Below the pieces are notes generated by a model. The model had not been told where the DNA came from. It did no database searches and saw nothing but the letters and a program-made list of their open reading frames with translations. Shown piece after piece: positions 1 through 5,329 of a stretch of 5,329 bases of DNA. Position numbers and translations under genes: made by a program. The stretch covers positions 1 to 5,329 of the forward strand of contig CALGUT010000194.1 of the NCBI GenBank assembly GCA_937920335.1, written 5' to 3'. Source of the stretch: an uncultured Opitutales bacterium. GTDB lineage: Bacteria; Verrucomicrobiota; Verrucomicrobiia; Opitutales; UBA2995. Each line of letters begins with the position of its first letter. Position 1 is the stretch's first letter.

Positions 1-885
1 GATCTCTGGTATCCCCCAATCAATGCCATCTTGAGACGTATAGATCAAACCTGGCCGCCACCCCCCGGGCCGATCTGTTTCGCCGGGAACCGCCCTGCCC
101 TCAAGCAGCTCTCTCGCACCCCTACGATCTTCCACGATCATGTAATACAGACCTTTGTAATAAAATGCATAGGGGTCCTCAATATCTACTTCCGCTTCAG
201 CGTAACTGATAAGTGGATTATCAGAGTAGTTCTCATAAGGTCCTTCAATCGTGTCACTGAAAGCCAATGATATTTCACGATGTGTCTCCGGAAGATACTT
301 ATCGGTCATCGACTTGTAATAGATTCTGTATTTTCCATCGGCATCCCTCAGGAAGGTCGGATTTGATGCATGGATAATATTCGCTCCATCCATATTCCCC
401 GAGGCGCGGAGAATAGGATTGTGGGGGCTCTCTTTCCAAGGACCGTACAAAGATGATGCTGTCGCAATCCCGATCTCCTGATTAAGAAACGGCGTCGAGC
501 TGTCCTTTATTAAATAGACCATGACGTAGGTGTCGTCGACTTGCGAAACCTGGACGTTGTGATAGGTATGGGTATCACTCGAAAAGGTAGTTTCAACAAA
601 TTCATACGGTCCCTTCACCGAATCAGCGACATAGTGATTGATGATACTGTCACTGGTCCAAGTACCCGCATAAGGAATAGAAGAGTTGAAGAGGTGTAGT
701 TTTCCCTCTGCATCGTAGATAGGCGCCATGCACCAGTTCCACCAACCTTCCTTGGCCTCAAGTATGTATTTGCCAGGAGTAAGTGATTTAACAAAGGAGG
801 AATCTTGTATAGTAAGGTCCTTCTCACAGGAGAGGCTTAATAGACAGAGACTTAGGAGGGGAATTAATCTGAATAAGTGTTTCAT
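1..885 (-). CDS. GH43/GH117-type five-bladed beta-propeller glycosidase-like lipoprotein, 3' end outside window
   Basis: I translated the minus strand from ATG at 883-885; the frame stays open for 295 codons to the left edge, so the C-terminus is missing. Residues 1-20 form a signal peptide (basic start, then a leucine-rich core) ending LSLSC. Cys20 could be lipidated, but the lipobox is imperfect, with Leu at -2. The rest shows repeated propeller strands: WWNWCMAPIYD (48-58), VADSVKGPYEF (86-96), THTYHNVQVSQVDDTYVMVY (105-124), IGIATASSLYGPW (138-150), NPTFLRDADGKYRIYYKS (175-192), ISLAFSDTIEGPYE (205-218), DIEDPYAFYYKGLYYMIVED (234-253) and LIYTSQDGIDW (280-290). The 'DPxxFxxxGxYYM' and 'S.s.GPW' patterns are typical of GH43, GH117 and related propellers acting on plant or algal glycans. 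Asp237 and the acidic residues around it are candidate active-site residues, but I cannot assign the triad. The substrate is unknown. It is the last of three same-strand carbohydrate genes, 70 bp after the esterase, with a repeated 18-bp element upstream. It could instead be a non-catalytic propeller. Confidence 0.78.
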   Translation of the reverse strand, partial: MKHLFRLIPLLSLCLLSLSCEKDLTIQDSSFVKSLTPGKYILEAKEGWWNWCMAPIYDAEGKLHLFNSSIPYAGTWTSDSIINHYVADSVKGPYEFVETTFSSDTHTYHNVQVSQVDDTYVMVYLIKDSSTPFLNQEIGIATASSLYGPWKESPHNPILRASGNMDGANIIHASNPTFLRDADGKYRIYYKSMTDKYLPETHREISLAFSDTIEGPYENYSDNPLISYAEAEVDIEDPYAFYYKGLYYMIVEDRRGARELLEGRAVPGETDRPGGWRPGLIYTSQDGIDWGIPEI

Positions 886-927
886 CGTAGGGAAAGCCTA
901 ATTCTACCAACACCATCTAGTCTGACT

Positions 928-945
928 ACCCTATGTTTACAGGAT
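928..945 (-). promoter_or_regulatory. Repeated 18-bp element, copy A, upstream of the propeller gene
   Basis: The minus strand reads ATCCTGTAAACATAGGGT. It matches copy B (4958-4975) at 14 of 18 positions without gaps, including the first ten bases. It lies in the 70-bp gap between the esterase stop and the propeller start, with its near edge 42 nt upstream of that ATG. Five of nine base pairs are symmetric, so this is the weaker palindrome. An operator or promoter element is inferred from repetition and position only; no binding protein is visible here. Confidence 0.42.
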
Positions 946-955
946 AGAGAATAGA

Positions 956-2482
956 TTATGGCTCAAAAGTATCCGTACGAAAGGGGTATGCCGGCAAACC
1001 TACTTGGTTCACCAGATTCACCTTGGGTTTTCCCGCAAAGGCGTAACGGACATAGAGCGGATTTCTTAACTGAGCAGACCACAATACAATCGACTCATGA
1101 TCAATTCTAGCTTCTGCGGGAACCCAGCTGCCGGATTCATCTGCCAACCAAAAACCGGACGGGGCTTCACCATCGTTCGTCTTTAAACCCTCGGCATCCT
1201 TAAAGTGAACGAGAATGGAATCATCCTTGAGTTCGAGCCGATCAAAAACCGGTCCCTCCGCAACGATCTCATGACCTAATGTGTCGCGCGCTGCTAGAAG
1301 AGCCAACCGCTGACCTACTGGGAGTTTGTCGCTGGGATGGACATTCGTGGCATCTCCCAGATCGATCGTATTGGCGACACCGGTACCGGACAATTCCAAC
1401 GCTTTTAACTGCGATTCCCGTATCCAGGCCCAGGAGTGAGCGATAGGACTCTCAGCCCCCTCTTCCGGTCCTGACGGTAATGTCTTTCCAAACCCGGGAA
1501 GCATAACAATAAGAAAATGGAAGTCGTCCTGTTTCCATTCCTTTCGGTAACGCTTCATCCAGCGTTGGAGGGTTTCACCATAAAGCAACATACCGGAATT
1601 TCGGGAATACCACGGTTCCTCCACCATGCCAAACATCGATTGGGTATTCCGCTCTCCCTGATACCAGACCAATCCACGACTAGCGAAAGGAGCCAACGGT
1701 TTCATCATAGCGTTATACAGAATGTTCGGCTGACGGCGCATAAAAATATCCTCTTCCCTTTTCCAGGGCTTGGGTCCTTCCAGAGCAGCTTTGAGTCGAT
1801 CATGGGCCTCCGTATTCGCATCGAATTCTTCCATGATCGTTTTGAAGTGAGGCACCTCTTCTATCATGTCACGGGGCATCCAGGCTTCAATGCCGGAACT
1901 CCCCCACGCCGTCAGAATGATCCCGATCGGAATATCACCAGCCTCCTGCAGGAAGTAGGCAAACGAAAAGGCCACGGCACTTTCCGGCGTTTGAGGCGAC
2001 CATTCACCTTCGAGATACTCCTGCTCTTCAAAAGCTACCGTTCTTTTCACAGTGAAACTGCGAATGTACCTGGCCTTCGGAATCAGCGCTTTGATCTCAG
2101 GCACACCCGCGACACCAAACTGCATATTCGACTGGCCCGAACAAATCCATACTTCGCCAACCAGGACATCGGAGAGCTCCAAGCGATCTACAGACGCATA
2201 CTTGGTTGCTGAGACCGTGAATGAGCGGGATTCGAATGACGCCGGCATAGCTTCAAGATCAACCCTCCATCGGCCATTCGAATCGGCGACGCCGGTTTTT
2301 CTCTGCCCAGCAAACTCAACGAGTATCGAAGCACCCGGATCCGCTTTTCCCCATACTGGTAAAGGCATCTCTCGCTGGAGCACCATGTGGTCTGAAAATG
2401 GGGAAGCCAGTTTGAGTTCGGCGTTCAGGGTGCACACCCAGAGAGCTCCGACCAGGACAGCGCTAACAATTGATTTCATCAC
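956..2482 (-). CDS. Sialate O-acetylesterase-family exported SGNH/GDSL-type esterase
   Basis: This 508-residue protein has the usual length and layout of the bacterial sialate O-acetylesterase (SASA, formerly DUF303) family, which removes O-acetyl groups from sugars. A signal peptide covers about residues 1-21 (MMKSIV, a hydrophobic core, then LNA). The family opening LASPFSDHMVLQREMPLPVW (25-44) leads into an N-terminal beta-sandwich to about residue 100. SGNH block I is GEVWICSGQSNMQ (109-121), with Ser118 the expected nucleophile. WGSSGIEAWMP (193-203) supplies the Gly block. LVWYQGERN (271-279) is block III, where the family usually reads WYQGESN, so Ser is replaced by Arg278 while Asn279 is kept. 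DLGDATNVHPSDKLPVGQRL (374-393) holds the expected catalytic His382. A beta-rich C-terminal domain follows. Translation begins at GTG 2480-2482 or the adjacent ATG 2477-2479; the two give nearly the same protein. It lies 86 bp after the beta-helix gene and probably deacetylates the same polysaccharide. Sialic acid is not implied: members of this family also act on plant and algal glycans. Confidence 0.93.
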   Translation of the reverse strand: MMKSIVSAVLVGALWVCTLNAELKLASPFSDHMVLQREMPLPVWGKADPGASILVEFAGQRKTGVADSNGRWRVDLEAMPASFESRSFTVSATKYASVDRLELSDVLVGEVWICSGQSNMQFGVAGVPEIKALIPKARYIRSFTVKRTVAFEEQEYLEGEWSPQTPESAVAFSFAYFLQEAGDIPIGIILTAWGSSGIEAWMPRDMIEEVPHFKTIMEEFDANTEAHDRLKAALEGPKPWKREEDIFMRRQPNILYNAMMKPLAPFASRGLVWYQGERNTQSMFGMVEEPWYSRNSGMLLYGETLQRWMKRYRKEWKQDDFHFLIVMLPGFGKTLPSGPEEGAESPIAHSWAWIRESQLKALELSGTGVANTIDLGDATNVHPSDKLPVGQRLALLAARDTLGHEIVAEGPVFDRLELKDDSILVHFKDAEGLKTNDGEAPSGFWLADESGSWVPAEARIDHESIVLWSAQLRNPLYVRYAFAGKPKVNLVNQVGLPAYPFRTDTFEP

Positions 2483-2568
2483 AGGATCGTATTTGAAAGC
2501 AGGTAATTCATAATATGTCCCAACATTACCCTCATCACCCGTTAAAACAGCCTTTTGTGTAGCACTTT

Positions 2569-4866
2569 TTATCGCCTGGAGATCCTACCCATCCTGGAGG
2601 CATCCAAGGGTTCAATACCCAGTCCCGGGGCCGGACTACCGGCCTCAAAACTGAAATCGCCATTCTCGGGATCTTTAAACTTCGGATCGCCCACAAAACT
2701 GTTCTTCTCATTTCCCACCGCACGCATCTGTTGCAGATGGTCATCCATCCAGTGTGAGTCGGTTGGATGAAAATAGAGATTCGCATCCATATCTATTTCC
2801 GCAATCTTAGGATCTGTAGGAACGGGCGGTTCTCTTGGATTCCTGGGCCGTTCAGCATGGGCCTTCCCACCGTCGGAATGAGAGATGACGATGTTATGGT
2901 AGACCTTTGAGCCCGTAACCGGAACCCATTCAAAGCTGATATATCCCCAGCTGGGACTCACCGTTGGAGCTACAATAAAATTGTTGATGATGTCATTGAC
3001 CCCTTTGGAAACGATTCCTGCAGCGCGTCCATAGTTGTTGTAGAGAACATTCCCATAGATGAGCGTCTCATGCTGGTCGTCGTCGCAGCGAATGGCAGCT
3101 GGCAGGGTATGGGCAAGATTATCGGTCAAGTAATTATAGCGAACAATATTGCCCGTTCCCGCTCCGGATACATAGATGCCATTTCCATCCGACAGCAATT
3201 GCACTGCATGGCTAATCTTGTTGTATTCCAGTAGATTGTGACGCGCGTGATAATATTTTTCGCGATTCCTCCAGTTTTCATAGGTCCGCACACCCCCTCC
3301 ACCACCTGGCGCAATCTCGTTCTGACGAATGGTCCTGGCGCCTTCGCCATCTAATCCCCGAGTCCTGTAGGGATTAATTCTAACGGTGACGAGCACGGCC
3401 GAATAGCCACTGTGGGAAAGCTCATTGTGAGCGATGCGGTTGTGACCACTTTGCCAGGCCCATATTCCGGGAGAGTGCCAGGTAATTTCACTGAAATGGT
3501 GTATGTAGTTATTCACTACGTCATTGTAGCGATTTACGTCTTTGGTCCCGGGGCCATACCCCGCCAGAAGAATTCCAGCCTCGCCCAGATGAGCGAATTC
3601 TGAATCGGCAACACGGTTGCGTTGGGCATGCAGGTCCAGACGTATACCCGAGCCACCAGAATTGATAAAGCGACAATCCGTGACCTCGCATTCTTCGGCT
3701 CCACGAAATCGCAACAAAGCGGTGGGCCGATCAAACATATCCCAGTCGTGCTGCATTCCCCAGCCTACCCGATCGTCGTCGTCTTTCCAGGCCCAGCGGT
3801 CCGCGTGAGAAAATGTCAGACCGGAAAAAGCAATGCCCCTTACAGGCTTGTCGACGGGGCCCTCATAATCGATTTCTCCCTCTACTCGAATCAACTCGCT
3901 TGTAGTGGGAGCCAGGATACCGCGAGGCGATCCATTCCTGCCACGATCTCTGGGCCACAAATAGATCTTTCGCGTCTTGGTATTCACCACCCATTCCCCC
4001 GGTTCGTCCAAACCTTCCAGAATATTTTCAACCCATACCACGGAGGCTTCAGGGTCGTGGAGGTAACCCGGCAACGGCCCCATCTCGTAGGTCGCAGAAG
4101 CGCCGGTCGTTGCAGTACCGGTACGCTCATCTACGGTTGCAAGGGGGAGCATATTAATCGTCCAAGCTCGACCGGGCCTTGCCTGGATTTCCACATCCTC
4201 CAAATTATCCCAATCCCTCAAAGCCCCTTCCGGGAAATGAAGCGTTCGCTTGTCGCCCTGTTTTGTGTAGGGAAATCCAGAATCTCGAGCGCGATTCAAT
4301 CGCCCCTGACTATCATAGAGGGTGTAGAATCGGTCCATTCCTGCAGGCATGTCAGCCACCCACACCTTACCTACGCCGTTTTTGGGAAAAACCGGAGGAG
4401 TAGATTTCATCTTTTTCCAACCCGTAACTGGCAAGCCTCCGCTCACGACCGGATTTTCTCCGGGGTAAGCTGCAAGCGTTAGATAAGCGGGCTCAGTGAT
4501 CGCACCGGCACCATAGCCACCCAGGGTTACTAAACCATCAATCGATGGATTTCCGTCCTCTAGTCCCAGAACCAAGGTTTCGGTTAACGGATGTCTCCCC
4601 TCGCGAAGAAATATGATCGCAGGATTGGCATTGCCGGATCTGCGCAGAGCTCTCAAAGCGTTCACAGCTTCAGGGATCGTTCCGTAGGGACGATCGATAC
4701 TCCCATCAGCCTGGTCATGCCGGTCGACGGACACGTAGATCCTAAGAGTACTATCACTCTGCCCAAGGACCATAGACATGGAAATTTGAAGCAGGAGAAA
4801 TACGATCGCCTTAAACTCCCATAGGGGGCGGCGTTTTGAAAATTGATACAAATGGAAAATTCTCAC
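2569..4866 (-). CDS. Exported right-handed parallel beta-helix protein, GH141-like glycosidase candidate
   Basis: This is about 765 residues from GTG 4864-4866. A signal peptide has basic KRR at 11-13, a hydrophobic core at 18-34 and likely cleavage near LGQ (34-36). Then comes the usual opening of beta-helix enzymes, RIYVSVDRHDQADGSIDRPY (42-61), followed by FLREGRHPLTETLVL (86-100), LAAYPGENPVVSGGLPVTGW (131-150), LDEPGEWVVNTKTRKIYLWP (286-305) and beta-helix coils at about 341-662. Asn-rich turns recur there, for example HNRIAHNELSHSGYSAVLV (475-493) and SDGNGIYVSGAGTGNIVRYN (559-578). This order resembles GH141, which includes alpha-L-fucosidase and xylanase members. Asp560 and Asp595-597 (in CDDDQHETLIYGN) are candidate acidic residues. 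The C-terminal VGDPKFKDPENGDFSFEAGS (725-744) is a common beta-helix closing motif. The frame also opens at ATG 4957-4959 (796 aa), but that start adds 31 residues ahead of the signal peptide and lies inside a repeated regulatory-like element; TTG 4849-4851 is a third option. The family is fairly sure; the specificity is not. Confidence 0.87.
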   Translation of the reverse strand: MRIFHLYQFSKRRPLWEFKAIVFLLLQISMSMVLGQSDSTLRIYVSVDRHDQADGSIDRPYGTIPEAVNALRALRRSGNANPAIIFLREGRHPLTETLVLGLEDGNPSIDGLVTLGGYGAGAITEPAYLTLAAYPGENPVVSGGLPVTGWKKMKSTPPVFPKNGVGKVWVADMPAGMDRFYTLYDSQGRLNRARDSGFPYTKQGDKRTLHFPEGALRDWDNLEDVEIQARPGRAWTINMLPLATVDERTGTATTGASATYEMGPLPGYLHDPEASVVWVENILEGLDEPGEWVVNTKTRKIYLWPRDRGRNGSPRGILAPTTSELIRVEGEIDYEGPVDKPVRGIAFSGLTFSHADRWAWKDDDDRVGWGMQHDWDMFDRPTALLRFRGAEECEVTDCRFINSGGSGIRLDLHAQRNRVADSEFAHLGEAGILLAGYGPGTKDVNRYNDVVNNYIHHFSEITWHSPGIWAWQSGHNRIAHNELSHSGYSAVLVTVRINPYRTRGLDGEGARTIRQNEIAPGGGGGVRTYENWRNREKYYHARHNLLEYNKISHAVQLLSDGNGIYVSGAGTGNIVRYNYLTDNLAHTLPAAIRCDDDQHETLIYGNVLYNNYGRAAGIVSKGVNDIINNFIVAPTVSPSWGYISFEWVPVTGSKVYHNIVISHSDGGKAHAERPRNPREPPVPTDPKIAEIDMDANLYFHPTDSHWMDDHLQQMRAVGNEKNSFVGDPKFKDPENGDFSFEAGSPAPGLGIEPLDASRMGRISRR

Positions 4867-4957
4867 GGCTGGGTAACTTTTCGAGATTGAGATAGGAATT
4901 TGACCAGAACAACAGGTGTTTAACAGTGCAAGAGTAACATAGCTCAGCTCCGAAAGC

Positions 4958-4975
4958 ATCCCGTATTTACAGGAT
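4958..4975 (-). promoter_or_regulatory. Repeated 18-bp imperfect palindrome, copy B, upstream of the beta-helix gene
   Basis: The minus strand reads ATCCTGTAAATACGGGAT. Seven of nine pairs are symmetric (ATCC.GTA..TAC.GGAT on the plus strand), as in the binding site of a dimeric regulator. Copy A at 928-945 matches it at 14 of 18 positions. It lies about 91 nt upstream of the preferred GTG start of the beta-helix gene, overlaps the alternative ATG at 4957-4959, and is 146 nt from the divergent gene at 5122. The GTA-TAC core would suit a GntR-type protein among others, but the regulator is unknown. Confidence 0.48.
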
Positions 4976-5121
4976 AAACCAATCTACGTGTCTTCGCATA
5001 CCGCAGATCGCTGACGCATGAATAACCTTTATACTTCCTCGCACCAAAAAATTGAAACTTCAGAGAAACCGTTTTCGTTATAGTTAAATTCGGATAGCAA
5101 GTAACAATTCGTCCCGAAGAA
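4976..5121. other. Divergent intergenic region between the beta-helix gene and the plus-strand gene
   Basis: No convincing gene lies here. Together with the leader at 4867-4957 it separates two divergently transcribed genes and should hold promoters in both directions. On the minus strand TATAAA at 5028-5033 could be a -10 box, but no good -35 box is correctly spaced. On the plus strand TTGAAA (5052-5057) and TATAGT (5079-5084) resemble -35 and -10 boxes, but their spacing of 21 is too long for a standard promoter. No terminator hairpin or structured RNA was recognised. Confidence 0.35.
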
Positions 5122-5329
5122 ATGATGCGCGCCCACTCTACAGGTAAATATTGGATCTCAATGATGGGATTGCTCGTCACTATGTCAGGGCTTCAAGGAG
5201 CCAACCGCATCCTCATCAAGACTGTTGCCTCTGAAGAATATGTTAAGCAACGGGCTACGGATGAAAAAAAGAAAATTCAAACCTACAACTTTTTCGAAGG
5301 GCATTTCTTCCCCGGAAGCGTCAAGGACC
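5122..5329 (+). CDS. Exported protein of unknown family, N-terminal part only
   Basis: The frame opens at ATG 5122-5124, directly followed by a second ATG, and remains open for 69 codons to the right edge. Residues 1-27 look like a signal peptide: a polar, basic start (MMRAHSTGK), a hydrophobic stretch (WISMMGLLVTMSG, 11-23) and likely cleavage at LQGA or just after. The mature start is strongly charged (EEYVKQRATDEKKKIQTYNF, 38-57) and is followed by FEGHFFPGSVKD (58-69). I do not recognise a named domain in this fragment. ATG 5161-5163 is a later possible start but would leave a signal peptide with no basic n-region. There is no clear Shine-Dalgarno; GAAGAA directly abuts the ATG. The gene is transcribed away from the carbohydrate genes, so it need not share their function. 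Confidence refers to this being a real coding start, not to any role. Confidence 0.7.
   Translation, partial: MMRAHSTGKYWISMMGLLVTMSGLQGANRILIKTVASEEYVKQRATDEKKKIQTYNFFEGHFFPGSVKD

Noticed and set aside
1517..2212. A 231-residue open frame on the plus strand
   Set aside because: It is antisense to the conserved esterase blocks and has low-complexity, non-protein-like composition with no export signal or motif.
2481..2487. A third ATCCTGT (minus strand) at the esterase start, matching the first seven bases of the repeated element
   Set aside because: The match ends after seven bases, there is no dyad symmetry, and it runs into the GTG/ATG start codons; chance is sufficient.
2483..2568. Possible terminator or promoter between the beta-helix and esterase genes
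   Set aside because: I found no stable hairpin followed by a T-run. TATTAT-like sequence on the minus strand could be a -10 box, but without a spaced -35 box it is not supportable.
3622..4482. A 286-residue open frame on the plus strand
   Set aside because: It lies wholly antisense to the well-supported beta-helix gene, and its translation (rich in Arg, Ser, Pro and His, with no domain-like pattern) looks like a shadow frame.
5138..5151. ACAGGTAAATA resembling the repeated element
   Set aside because: It lies inside the signal-peptide coding region of the plus-strand gene and differs in the core spacing; treated as coincidence.
4944..5180. A 78-residue minus-strand frame covering the divergent intergenic region
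   Set aside because: It overlaps both the start of the plus-strand signal-peptide gene and the repeated element, and its sequence has no recognisable feature.

Overview
The window looks like part of a polysaccharide-degradation locus from a heterotrophic environmental bacterium. The best guess is the PVC group, probably a marine Verrucomicrobiota such as Opitutales/Puniceicoccaceae. This rests on gene content (several exported carbohydrate-active proteins in a row on one strand), moderate GC, and the lack of clear Shine-Dalgarno sequences. No phylogenetic marker is present, so the placement is an inference.

Layout: three genes lie head to tail on the minus strand. In transcription order they are a right-handed parallel beta-helix protein resembling glycoside hydrolase family GH141 (2569-4866, possibly starting at 4959), a sialate O-acetylesterase-family SGNH esterase (956-2482), and a GH43/GH117-type beta-propeller protein with a lipoprotein-like signal (1-885, cut by the left edge). 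The gaps are 86 and 70 bp and show no obvious terminator, so co-transcription is possible. A fourth gene starts on the plus strand at 5122 and runs off the right edge. It encodes an exported protein of unknown family. The region between it and the beta-helix gene is a divergent intergenic stretch.

How the genes may work together: all three minus-strand products carry export signals and match families that act on complex glycans. The esterase would remove O-acetyl groups, and the beta-helix and propeller proteins would cleave glycosidic bonds. An acetylated, deoxysugar-rich polysaccharide such as algal fucoidan or a pectin-type glycan is a reasonable candidate. No sulfatase, transporter or sugar-catabolism gene is in view to settle the substrate.

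The most notable unexplained signal is an 18-bp partly palindromic element (ATCCTGTAAA...GG.T on the minus strand) found upstream of the beta-helix gene (4958-4975) and again upstream of the propeller gene (928-945). The copies match at 14 of 18 positions. It may be the operator or promoter element of a shared regulon. It also bears on the beta-helix start, because the longest frame would begin inside the element. No RNA gene, CRISPR array, insertion sequence or other mobile element was seen.
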